Of a stretch of 14,147 bases of DNA, positions 1 to 5,855 are shown one piece after another; the stretch's first letter is position 1, and every line of letters starts with the position of its first letter. The notes beneath the pieces were generated by a model. It searched no databases. It was not told the DNA's origin and worked only from the letters and a program-made list of their open reading frames with translations. Origin of the DNA: a bacterium (GTDB taxonomy: Bacteria; Patescibacteriota; Minisyncoccia; UBA6257; JAGGUH01); assembly GCA_021158645.1 (NCBI GenBank), contig JAGGUH010000005.1, positions 1 to 14,147 on the forward strand. Reading direction: 5' to 3'. A program made the translations under genes and the position numbers.

Positions 1-1261
1 AGTTCATAAGGCGATTTTGCCCAATAATGAAATTGTAGCAGTAAAAGTTCAAAGACCGGGTATTAAAGAAATAATTGAATTAGATTTAAAAATTTTAGAA
101 AACTTAGCCGGGTTTTTAGAAAATCGTTTTTATAATGGTTGGGTTTACCAACCAAAACTAATAGTGACTGAACTTAAAAAAGCCATAAAAAGAGAAATTG
201 ATTTTACTAATGAGGCATATAATTTTGAAAGGTTTAGAATAAATTTTAAAGATATTGAATATATTAAAGTTCCTAAAATTTATTGGGAAATGTCCACTTC
301 TAAAGTTTTGACTATGGAATTTATGAAAGGGATAAAAATTAATGAAATTACTCAAGAGAAATATAAAAATGTTTTTGATCCAAAAAAAGTTGCTAAACGA
401 GGTGTCCAGGCAATTCTCAAACAAATTTTAGAAGATGGGTTTTTTCATGCTGATCCTCATCCGGCTAATCTTTTAGTTCAACCGCCAGCCACTATTGTAA
501 TGTTAGATGTGGGAATGGCGGGTTATTTAGATGAAGAAACAATTTCTACCTCAGCAAAATTACTCCAGGCAATTATTGATAAAAATTTAGAACAAATTAT
601 AAGTTGTCTCAAAAATTTAGGTGTAGTAATTAAAGAAATTGATAAAAATTCATTTCGGCAGGATTTAAAAGAATTGCTTGACCGTTATTTTGGAGTTCCT
701 TTAAAACGTTTAGAAATTAAAAAAATCAGCGAAGATATGCTAAAAGTGATGGTAGAACATCATTTATCTTTGCCTTCTAGTTTTGTTTTGATGCTAAAAG
801 CCCTTTCTATGGAAGAAAATATTGGCAAAAAACTTGATCCAGATTTTGATATGATTTCTACAGCAAAACCTTTTGTTAAAAAAATTCTACGAAAAAAATT
901 TATGCCTCAGGAATTGTTGAAAAAAAGCAATATTTTATTTCAAGAAAGTTTAGAATTAATTGAAGAGTTGCCTAGAGATTTAATTGATATTTTACATAAA
1001 TTTAAAGAAGGCAGATTAAAATTTAACTTTGAACATCAGGGATTGGAAAAATTGATAACAGAAATTAACCGTTCCAGTAATCGGATTTCATTCAGTTTAA
1101 TTATTGCTGCTTTAATTATCGGCTCTTCTTTAATTTTACAGCAAAAAATTGGTCCCTTTATTCTTGGCTATCCGGTTTTAGGAATTATTGGCTATCTTTT
1201 AGCCAGTTTTTTTGGTTTTGGGTTAATAATTTCAATTTTAAAATCAGGCAAATGGAAATAA
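1..1261 (+). CDS. AarF/UbiB/ABC1-family atypical protein kinase, 5' end outside the window
   Basis: This is the C-terminal part of an ABC1/UbiB atypical kinase. The family acts at the membrane and is linked to quinone or isoprenoid lipid metabolism; the substrate here is unknown. The reading frame is open from base 2, where VHKAIL precedes the first possible start (TTG at 17), so the gene begins before the window. Counting from base 17, the ATP-binding lysine lies in VAVKVQRPG (residue 10). An ExD-type motif follows in KREIDFTNEAYN, then the catalytic loop FHADPHPANL (D146) and the metal-binding LDVGMAG in place of the usual DFG. The last about 45 residues form two hydrophobic membrane segments, as is typical of the family, ending in a lysine-containing tail. 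The family's N-terminal KxGQ motif is not visible. The gene converges on the minus-strand block, and no clear terminator follows it. The family call is secure, but the exact role is not. Confidence 0.93.
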   Translation, partial: VHKAILPNNEIVAVKVQRPGIKEIIELDLKILENLAGFLENRFYNGWVYQPKLIVTELKKAIKREIDFTNEAYNFERFRINFKDIEYIKVPKIYWEMSTSKVLTMEFMKGIKINEITQEKYKNVFDPKKVAKRGVQAILKQILEDGFFHADPHPANLLVQPPATIVMLDVGMAGYLDEETISTSAKLLQAIIDKNLEQIISCLKNLGVVIKEIDKNSFRQDLKELLDRYFGVPLKRLEIKKISEDMLKVMVEHHLSLPSSFVLMLKALSMEENIGKKLDPDFDMISTAKPFVKKILRKKFMPQELLKKSNILFQESLELIEELPRDLIDILHKFKEGRLKFNFEHQGLEKLITEINRSSNRISFSLIIAALIIGSSLILQQKIGPFILGYPVLGIIGYLLASFFGFGLIISILKSGKWK

Positions 1262-1339
1262 TTTAATTGAGTGATGTAAAAGTTAGGGTTGCGCTTGAAT
1301 TTTCACCTCTTACCTTATATCTCCCAACCTTTATTGTAG

Positions 1340-1412
1340 CGGGGACGGAGGGACTCGAACCCCCAACCGACGGTTTTGGAGACCGTTGCTCTTCCAATTG
1401 ATCTACACTCCC
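1340..1412 (-). tRNA. tRNA-Trp(CCA), second copy, probably decaying
   Basis: A 73-nt cloverleaf can be drawn, with anticodon loop CTCCAAA (anticodon CCA, Trp) and G73. It is nearly identical to the tRNA-Trp at 4369-4444 but differs at positions 4, 6, 11 and 16. Two of these changes break helices: A4 faces C69 in the acceptor stem and A11 faces G24 in the D stem. The encoded 3' end reads CTA where the other copy has CCA. Positions 17-73 are identical in the two copies. Similarity continues about 23 nt upstream of the 5' end. This looks like a duplicated copy losing function. It may still be transcribed, but the other copy is the better working gene. Confidence 0.8.
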
Positions 1413-1418
1413 TTACAA

Positions 1419-1435
1419 GCTAATTAGCAATTGGC
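1419..1435. repeat. AATTRGCAATTRGC-type palindromic repeat, variant copy
   Basis: GCTAATTAGCAATTGGC lies just upstream of the degenerate tRNA-Trp. It matches the repeat upstream of the intact tRNA-Trp (4451-4467) with two transitions. It is part of the duplicated unit that carried the tRNA. Confidence 0.6.
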
Positions 1436-1526
1436 TTAAAAAATAATATTCAATCTAAAAACTAAAAACTACATCTAAAAAGTCAAATCTAAAATTTTAT
1501 TGTTTATTTGAATTAAAGATTTTAGA

Positions 1527-1542
1527 TTTTAGATGTAGATTT
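1527..1542. repeat. 16-nt direct repeat, left copy (pair at 4038-4053)
   Basis: TTTTAGATGTAGATTT occurs here and exactly again at 4038-4053. The two copies bracket the methyltransferase/glycosylase operon. Weaker similarity extends about 10 nt to the left of both. It may be a trace of insertion, or just two copies of the ATCT-type repeat common in these spacers. Confidence 0.5.
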
Positions 1543-1750
1543 TACTTTTTACTTTTTAGATTTTAGATTTGTTGTTTCGAATTTGTTTGTAATTTGCAAT
1601 TTAAATGAATTAGTTTTGTACTTTACGCTTTAAAGTAATTTGGAATTTTGAATTTTTCTACTATCAATTGGTTCCTTACAATATTTGGTATACTTTAAAT
1701 CTTCTAAGATATAGTTTGTTTCTAAAATTTCATTGACTTATATTTACTTG

Positions 1751-2959
1751 TTATGTTCTATAATCTTTAATTAAAGATTTATTTTTATTAAAGCCCTTAC
1801 ATATTTTATTTAAAGGACATTTATTGCATTTGGGATTTTTATGATTGAAACAAAAATTGATTCCTATATAAATTAATCCGTCATCAAAATCTCCAATCCC
1901 GAAGTCAGAATTAAGAAGTATAGCATTTGGCAATTGCTGTATTTCAATTGTTGTTGGCTTCCTTTTTCTTGTTTTAAGATGGTTCAAAACGATATCTTTA
2001 TAATTCTTGCTAATTTTTTTGTCAATATTCTCTATTTGTGCTTTTTTGCCTCTTATATTAGTTATTCGAATATAATTAGTACCACCCTTGCCTTTTCCTT
2101 TCTGAATTACATTCCAATTTTCATAATCTTTTAAATCTGCAAGAGACAAAAAGAATCCTGTTCTGAGCAATACTCTCCCCGTGTTACTATCAAATGGGAC
2201 TTCATAAGACCATTTGCTCCACCCTTCTGTTTTTTTAATTGATAAATTAAATGTATGAATATACCACTTTATAAACAGATGACATGCTTTATTTCCAATG
2301 GCACTACCCAAGCCATATCTTTTGTGGTTTTTGATTTCTTTGCTTGCCGTCTCGGAAGATAAAAAACTTTCTATATATTCAACAAGTGGTTGAACGGATT
2401 CTTTTTTACCTAAATCTTTTTCAAGGAGCAAGGGGACACACAATGGAACGCCCCATCTATGAAGACCGTAATCCAGCACTTGATTAATTGAAATAATTCC
2501 TCGCGGAGATTGGGCAAAGAATAAATTGTATTTACTTGGATTGGCGTTATTTAACTTTGCCCAAGTTTTAGCTCTTAATTTTTTTACAGATTTATGTTTG
2601 TCTAAAATTTCATCTATTGAGATATTTAGTTCTCTAAAAAAATCTAAAGGTTTATGAAATATTCTTATTTCTTTTCTGTAAAGAGCGTTTGTGACTTTCT
2701 TCAAAAGATCTCTAACTCCTGGTATATCCGGACCTTGATCTAAAACTACATTTAAAAAAAGATATCTTGCCAATATTTCTCTTCTTGTCCATGCTCCATC
2801 TATTGCGTCTAGTTCATCTATCTTTAATTTGCCATTTTTATCAAAGAAATATTTAAACGGTTCAATATCTTGTAATGCTGGAGCGTCAATTATTTTTCTT
2901 TTGCTGCCGATTTTTGCAATTTTAAACACCAAATTTTTAACGAAATTTAAGTTATTCAT
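1751..2959 (-). CDS. HhH-GPD-type DNA glycosylase-like iron-sulfur protein paired with a methyltransferase
   Basis: This is a predicted DNA base-excision enzyme of 402 aa. The start is taken at ATG 2959, which overlaps the methyltransferase stop as ATGA; upstream TTG and GTG codons at 2971 and 2968 are less likely. In this numbering, the run around residues 217-230 (GSAIGNKACHLFIKW) resembles the helix-hairpin-helix GxGxKTA region of EndoIII, with K224 at the place of the lyase lysine. VPFDSNTGRVLLRTGFF (D257) matches the catalytic-Asp segment VDTHxxRVxxR. C370, C378, C381 and C387 form C-x7-C-x2-C-x5-C, close to the C-x6-C-x2-C-x5-C [4Fe-4S] loop of EndoIII and MutY. The first about 200 residues match nothing I recognise, and the protein is nearly twice the length of EndoIII. 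Operon linkage suggests it acts on DNA in connection with methylation, either as a restriction-like excision enzyme or as a repair partner. The superfamily call is reasonable; the biological role is inference. Confidence 0.68.
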   Translation of the reverse strand: MNNLNFVKNLVFKIAKIGSKRKIIDAPALQDIEPFKYFFDKNGKLKIDELDAIDGAWTRREILARYLFLNVVLDQGPDIPGVRDLLKKVTNALYRKEIRIFHKPLDFFRELNISIDEILDKHKSVKKLRAKTWAKLNNANPSKYNLFFAQSPRGIISINQVLDYGLHRWGVPLCVPLLLEKDLGKKESVQPLVEYIESFLSSETASKEIKNHKRYGLGSAIGNKACHLFIKWYIHTFNLSIKKTEGWSKWSYEVPFDSNTGRVLLRTGFFLSLADLKDYENWNVIQKGKGKGGTNYIRITNIRGKKAQIENIDKKISKNYKDIVLNHLKTRKRKPTTIEIQQLPNAILLNSDFGIGDFDDGLIYIGINFCFNHKNPKCNKCPLNKICKGFNKNKSLIKDYRT

Positions 2960-3801
2960 TTTTTCCACCAAGTTAATAGTTTTTGATCTTGAATTAATCC
3001 CTTTTTATTTAAGTAATAATCCAAAAGATGTTTAAAAACAATTTTTCCATTTTTATTTAAATCACCCATAATAAAATTTCTTTCCAACATATACGAAGCT
3101 ACTCCTACCATTCCGCTACCACATAAAGGATCAAAAATTAAGCTATTTTTATTTGAAAAATGTTCTATTAAACATTGAAGAAGTTTAAATGGTAATCTCG
3201 TTGGATATTTTGGCATGTTAACCTTATAATCTCTTTTAAAATTTAAGGTGCTTAAATTTGGCTCTCCTCTCTGGCAATGAATAGTACTGCATCTGTTATT
3301 ATAAATCCATCTGTTGCCTTTAGTTATCCAATAAATTTCATAAACATTATGAGAGGGTTTTTTTCTGCAAACAGGAGCAAAATTATAGGTCCAATACATT
3401 TTTCCTCGTAAGGTCAATCCTTGGAATCTAATAATTTTATTGTGAATAATATTACTATTATTCCACCCAGAAAAAATTAGGGCTTGACCGCTTTTCTTCA
3501 GGTTTCTTTTTATACATTCTAATAATTGTTGGATTTTTTCTCCGTATTCTGAAACACTCCATTCAACATAACCATTTACTACATTATTAACATTTCTATG
3601 ATAATTTGTGGATTTTCCACTAAATTTTATTCCAAATGGTGGATCTGTAATTATTAAATCCGCATTAACTTTATACCAATCATTCATATCTTTAACAAGG
3701 TATTTATCTAACAAGTTTTTGATTATCTCTTTATTATTTCTTGTTTTGGTTGTTCTATGTTTTAATAAAGCTATATTCTCTGAAAATAAACTTTTATTCA
3801 T
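2956..3801 (-). CDS. Site-specific DNA methyltransferase, beta-class (N6-adenine or N4-cytosine)
   Basis: A 281-aa SAM-dependent DNA amino-methyltransferase of the N4/N6 family. The catalytic motif IV (DLIITDPPFG, DPPF at 53-56) comes first. The region YPTRLPFKLLQ (about 199-209), which precedes the SAM site as motif X does, follows. The SAM-binding motif I FDPLCGSG (223-230) comes last. This IV-X-I order defines the beta class. DPPF favours N6-adenine, but N4-cytosine cannot be excluded. The target site cannot be read from the sequence. The start ATG at 3801 has no Shine-Dalgarno sequence but has a -10-like box ending 10 nt upstream. Its stop overlaps the next gene as ATGA, so the two are probably translated together. 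No conventional PD-(D/E)xK nuclease lies beside it; the partner is the glycosylase-like protein. Confidence 0.9.
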   Translation of the reverse strand: MNKSLFSENIALLKHRTTKTRNNKEIIKNLLDKYLVKDMNDWYKVNADLIITDPPFGIKFSGKSTNYHRNVNNVVNGYVEWSVSEYGEKIQQLLECIKRNLKKSGQALIFSGWNNSNIIHNKIIRFQGLTLRGKMYWTYNFAPVCRKKPSHNVYEIYWITKGNRWIYNNRCSTIHCQRGEPNLSTLNFKRDYKVNMPKYPTRLPFKLLQCLIEHFSNKNSLIFDPLCGSGMVGVASYMLERNFIMGDLNKNGKIVFKHLLDYYLNKKGLIQDQKLLTWWKK

Positions 3802-3810
3802 ATTAAGGTT

Positions 3811-3841
3811 AGATTACAAAACTAAAATTTAAAAGATTCAA
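3811..3841 (-). promoter_or_regulatory. Possible promoter of the methyltransferase-glycosylase operon
   Basis: On the minus strand a TAATCT box (3811-3816) lies with 9 nt between it and the ATG. TTGAAT (3836-3841) could be a -35 box with a long 19-nt spacer. The -10 to ATG distance equals that of rpsO and of the gene at 11607. Transcription would start at or within a few bases of the ATG. Confidence 0.35.
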
Positions 3842-4126
3842 TTTGTGGGTTTCAAGTGACTTGAATTTTTAATCTTTTTTGTATTTTAACTCCTAATCGC
3901 AAGATATTTTTCGGTTTTTTGTATCGCTTTGCTTTACTCGCTTCTATTTTTCTACTATAGGATGCAAGGGCTGAGGTTATTCTTATATTTATTCACGCAT
4001 TTCTTACTTCTTACTTCTTATTCTTAAAGATTTGATTTTTTAGATGTAGATTTGAAGTTTTATCTGCCTACGGGATGCAGGGATTTAAGATTTTGAATTT
4101 TAAATTTGTAATTTTTTTAATTGCAG
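3842..4126. other. Spacer between tRNA-Arg and the methyltransferase, no clear gene
   Basis: AT-rich spacer (together with 3802-3841 just over 300 bases gene-free). It holds the right copy of the 16-nt direct repeat (4038-4053) and two related short blocks, CTATAGGATGCAAGGG (3955-3970) and CTACGGGATGCAGGG (4068-4082). A minus-strand frame of about 50 codons is open near 3860-4000, but it has no ATG and no family I recognise. No terminator was found. Confidence 0.5.
4038..4053. repeat. 16-nt direct repeat, right copy (pair at 1527-1542)
   Basis: Exact copy of TTTTAGATGTAGATTT at 1527-1542. Together they bracket a 2.5-kb segment carrying the methyltransferase and the glycosylase-like gene. Confidence 0.5.
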
Positions 4127-4199
4127 TGCCCCTGGGAGGAGTCGAACCTCCATCTTAGCCTTAGGAGGGCTCTGCTCTCTCCGTTTGAGCTACAGGGGC
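4127..4199 (-). tRNA. tRNA-Arg(CCT)
   Basis: A 73-nt cloverleaf on the minus strand. The acceptor stem is GCCCCTG with CAGGGGC. The D stem is GCTC/GAGC. The anticodon loop is CTCCTAA, giving anticodon CCT, which reads AGG. The T arm is GGAGG-TTCGACT-CCTCC and the discriminator is A73. The outermost anticodon-stem pair is a G27-A43 mismatch. No CCA end is encoded (CTG follows), so CCA would be added by the nucleotidyltransferase. It lies downstream of tRNA-Trp on the same strand. Confidence 0.93.
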
Positions 4200-4229
4200 A
4201 AATTTAAGTTTTTTGGCTGTTAATTAATC

Positions 4230-4364
4230 CTAATAACATTTTAGTGTTTCAAATTTTTTATAAAAACTATCGAATTCTTTTTTGTTGATTTGTCTCTTTT
4301 CAAAAATTAACTCTAGTAAAGAGACGCATTTGTAAGTTGATTCTCTCGCAATCGCGTAGAAAAT
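4230..4364 (-). pseudogene. Possible remnant of a four-helix-bundle (S23-like) protein
   Basis: Between tRNA-Trp and tRNA-Arg a 44-codon frame is open but has no ATG. It begins right after an in-frame TAA next to the tRNA. Its product contains IARESTYKCVSLLELIFEK followed by a KEFDSFYKKFETL helix. This recalls the central and C-terminal helices of the four-helix-bundle/23S intervening-sequence protein family. Both the N-terminal half and the usual C-terminal end are missing. The match is from memory of the family pattern only. It may instead be a chance frame. Confidence 0.3.
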
Positions 4365-4368
4365 TTAC

Positions 4369-4444
4369 TGGCGGGGACGGAGGGACTCGAACCCCCAACC
4401 GACGGTTTTGGAGACCGTTGCTCTTCCAGTTGAGCTACGCCCCC
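4369..4444 (-). tRNA. tRNA-Trp(CCA), intact copy with encoded CCA end
   Basis: A full cloverleaf. The acceptor stem GGGGGCG pairs with CGTCCCC (one G-U pair) and the D stem is GCTC/GAGC. The anticodon loop is CTCCAAA (anticodon CCA) and the T arm is GGGGG-TTCGAGT-CCCTC. G73 is the usual bacterial Trp discriminator, and an encoded CCA (4369-4371) follows. It lies downstream of tRNA-Thr and rpmG. This keeps the widespread tRNA-Thr / rpmG / tRNA-Trp order, but secE and nusG do not follow. Confidence 0.96.
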
Positions 4445-4530
4445 TTGCGGGCTAATTGGCAATTAGCATTTGGCAATTAGCAGGAAAATTCATTGCGGGC
4501 TAATTGGCAATTAGCATTTGGCAATTAGCA
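4445..4530. repeat. Two exact 38-nt direct repeats containing a palindrome, upstream of tRNA-Trp
   Basis: A 38-nt unit occurs at 4445-4482 and again exactly at 4493-4530, with 10 nt between (period 48). Each unit contains the near-perfect palindrome GCTAATTGGCAATTAGC (17 nt, arms of 8) and a second AATTAGCA block. Shorter echoes continue to about 4560. A variant lies at 1419-1435 beside the other tRNA-Trp. Replication slippage or a small mobile repeat family could explain it. In RNA the palindrome could fold between rpmG and tRNA-Trp. Confidence 0.85.
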
Positions 4531-4562
4531 ATTGGTGGTTGGCAGTTGGTATTTAGCATTTT

Positions 4563-4724
4563 TTATCTTTTTGCTTCTTTATGAACGGTATGTTTTTTGC
4601 ACCACTTACAATATTTTTTTAACTCTAATTTTTTATCCGCTTGTTTGGATTTATAAGTATAATAATTTATGCGATTACACTCGCGGCATTTTAATTTAAT
4701 AATTTTTTTCTTCTTTTTTGCCAT
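4563..4724 (-). CDS. rpmG: Large ribosomal subunit protein bL33
   Basis: A 53-aa ribosomal protein of the 50S subunit. The product starts MAKKKKKIIKLKC and carries two zinc-type CxxC pairs, CREC and CKWC. It ends with the family's KKHTVHKEAKR tail. The motif LELKKYC before the second pair is also typical of bL33. The ATG at 4724 lies only 4 nt after the 3' end of tRNA-Thr, with no room for a Shine-Dalgarno sequence. Translation must therefore start on an unprocessed tRNA-mRNA transcript or on a leaderless mRNA released by tRNA 3' processing. TrpT follows downstream after the 38-nt repeats. Confidence 0.95.
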   Translation of the reverse strand: MAKKKKKIIKLKCRECNRINYYTYKSKQADKKLELKKYCKWCKKHTVHKEAKR

Positions 4725-4728
4725 TTTG

Positions 4729-4802
4729 AGCCCATGGGCGGAGTTGCACCGCCGACCTCACCCTTACCAAGGGTGCGCTCTTACTAACTGAGCTACACGG
4801 GC
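4729..4802 (-). tRNA. tRNA-Thr(GGT)
   Basis: A 74-nt cloverleaf on the minus strand. The acceptor stem GCCCGTG pairs with CATGGGC (one G-U pair). The anticodon stem and loop CACCC-TTGGTAA-GGGTG gives anticodon GGT. The T arm is GGCGG-TGCAACT-CCGCC, with TGC replacing the usual TTC at its start. The discriminator is T73 and no CCA is encoded (CAA follows). It heads the minus-strand tRNA/rpmG cluster. Confidence 0.94.
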
Positions 4803-4822
4803 AGTAAAAAATATTAAGATAA

Positions 4823-4853
4823 GATATAGAAATCTTACTCAAAAAATTTTCAA
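4823..4853 (-). promoter_or_regulatory. Weak candidate promoter for the tRNA-Thr/rpmG/tRNA-Trp/tRNA-Arg cluster
   Basis: On the minus strand TTGAAA (4848-4853) and TATATC (4823-4828) are separated by 19 nt, about 20 nt upstream of tRNA-Thr. The spacer is long and other pairings (for example TTGAGT with TATCTT) are possible. Some promoter must lie in this region, because nothing else precedes the cluster. Confidence 0.25.
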
Positions 4854-5287
4854 GGTCAAGAAAAAAGTAATAGATATTTATAAAATTCTTTCTGGAGAAT
4901 TAGAAATTAAAAATAGTTTTCACTAAATTTTATAAAGTTTTTTAATATCATTCAGATTGTAATCTTTATAGTATTCGAAAGTTTATAATGGTTAAATATG
5001 AATCTAAAAATTAAATTGTAATTTTGTAAAAAAATGAGGATAAATTTGAGAAAAAGCTTGATATTTTTTAGGATAAGTTAAATAAAATATGTCTTACTTT
5101 AATTTTAACTTTCACTTTAATTTTTTCTGCTTTATAATTTTTGATTTTTTAAAAATGAACAATCTTTTGATAAATTTTTAGCAAACGCAAAATTACTTTG
5201 AAAAAAGTTTTTAAATTAAAGAATTTTAATTTTTGGCAATTGTTATTAAATTTTTTTGGTTGTTTCTTTTTAAAACAAAAATTTTCG

Positions 5288-5315
5288 TTGACATTTTTTT
5301 GATAATGGGTATCCT
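5288..5315 (+). promoter_or_regulatory. Likely sigma-70-type promoter of the RRM gene
   Basis: A perfect TTGACA (5288-5293) is followed after 16 nt by TATCCT (5310-5315). An overlapping TATAAA at 5319-5324 is a better -10 box by sequence, but it has a poor spacer to either possible -35. Transcription would begin near 5322, giving a leader of about 137 nt. This is the best -35 box in the window. Confidence 0.55.
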
Positions 5316-5361
5316 TGTTATAAAGGTCGAGGGTAGCAGTTTTTGTTTCCTTGTCAGTTTT

Positions 5362-5425
5362 CTCCAGAAGTCAACTTTTTAATTGTTGGGTTTTGGAGTT
5401 TCCAATAGTAGCAAACACTATTGGA
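5362..5425 (+). promoter_or_regulatory. Structured 5' leader with two adjacent hairpins and a competing third pairing
   Basis: Hairpin 1 pairs 5362-5375 with 5385-5398: 14 positions, 13 paired (two G-U) and one G-G mismatch, with a 9-nt loop. Hairpin 2 pairs TCCAATAGT (5401-5409) with ACTATTGGA (5417-5425), perfectly, around loop AGCAAAC. TTGGA (5393-5397) could instead pair with TCCAA (5401-5405), breaking both hairpins. No T-run follows, so this is not a simple terminator. It lies 34 nt before the RRM start codon and probably controls its mRNA. Confidence 0.6.
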
Positions 5426-5458
5426 TAGATGACAAAAAATAAAACTTTTTTAAGGTAA

Positions 5459-5740
5459 ATGACGAAGAAACTTTATGTTGGCAATCTTCCCTATGAAGTT
5501 ACTCAAGATAGATTAAAAGAAATTTTTGAAGAAGCCGGAAAAGTAGAAGATTCAGTTGTTATTTTGGATAAGTTTTCCGGCAAATCAAAAGGTTTTGGTT
5601 TTGTAGAAATGGGAAGTGAAGAAGAAGCAAAAAAGGCAATAGAATCATTTAATGGTTATCAGATAGAAGATCGAAAAATAAAAGTTGATTTTGCTCGTCC
5701 GCCAAAGAAAAATTTTTCTTTTGGAAAGAAAAATTTTTAA
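5459..5740 (+). CDS. Single-RRM RNA-binding protein
   Basis: A 93-aa protein made almost wholly of one RNA recognition motif. RNP2 is KLYVGNL (residues 4-10) and RNP1 is KSKGFGFVEM (42-51), with the aromatic residues that stack on RNA. A short basic, Phe-rich tail (PPKKNFSFGKKNF) follows. Bacterial proteins of this kind, best known from cyanobacteria, bind RNA in the cytoplasm, and several are cold-induced; a chaperone-like role is inference. The start at 5459 is preceded by AAGG (5452-5455), one of the few Shine-Dalgarno-like sequences here, although only 3 nt away. The gene has its own promoter, a long structured leader and a strong terminator, so it is a single-gene unit. The leader suggests post-transcriptional and perhaps self-regulation. 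Confidence 0.95.
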   Translation: MTKKLYVGNLPYEVTQDRLKEIFEEAGKVEDSVVILDKFSGKSKGFGFVEMGSEEEAKKAIESFNGYQIEDRKIKVDFARPPKKNFSFGKKNF

Positions 5741-5774
5741 ATAAGAAGTTTGCCAGATTTTATTATTTTTAAGG

Positions 5775-5809
5775 AACATTCCAGCACTTTAAAGTGCTGG
5801 AATGTTTTT
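5775..5809 (+). terminator. Strong Rho-independent terminator after the RRM gene
   Basis: A perfect 32-nt palindrome (5775-5806, arms of 16 around TTTAAA) contains the core CATTCCAGCACTTT and its complement. It runs into five T's. It separates the RRM gene from infB. Confidence 0.92.
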
Positions 5810-5855
5810 AATTATTTTTTCTTGTTTTTTTTAAAAAATTAAATAGATTTAGAGT

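Larger units (their letters stand above)
1413..1750. other. Gene-free AT-rich spacer with short ATCT-type repeats
   Basis: No convincing reading frame is present. The stretch is built from variants of ATCTAAAA. It contains an exact 12-nt inverted repeat, CTACATCTAAAA (1469-1480) against its complement (1527-1538). The complement can form the top of a weak AT-rich hairpin about 70 nt long. It separates the degenerate tRNA-Trp from the glycosylase-like gene. No strong terminator is seen for that gene. Confidence 0.6.
4803..5458. other. Long gene-free divergent intergenic region
   Basis: This 656-nt stretch separates the minus-strand tRNA cluster from the plus-strand RRM gene. From 4854 to about 5287 it is extremely AT-rich, with many T-runs and no frame, RNA gene or long repeat that I can support. 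The right end holds the RRM promoter and its structured leader (annotated separately). Its size is unusual next to the tight packing elsewhere, so it may carry regulatory DNA or a lost gene. Confidence 0.55.

Noticed and set aside
1469..1538. CRISPR-like or terminator-like interpretation of the ATCTAAAA repeats
   Set aside because: There are no regular spacers of constant length, the units are degenerate, and the hairpin is almost pure A-T without a following T-run.
3855..4005. About 50-codon minus-strand open frame upstream of the methyltransferase
   Set aside because: It has no ATG, is very lysine-rich in a way expected from AT-rich DNA, and matches no family I recognise.
5401..5425. Transcription terminator in the RRM leader
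   Set aside because: The 9-bp stem is not followed by a T-run, and the RRM gene begins 34 nt later; a regulatory stem is more likely.
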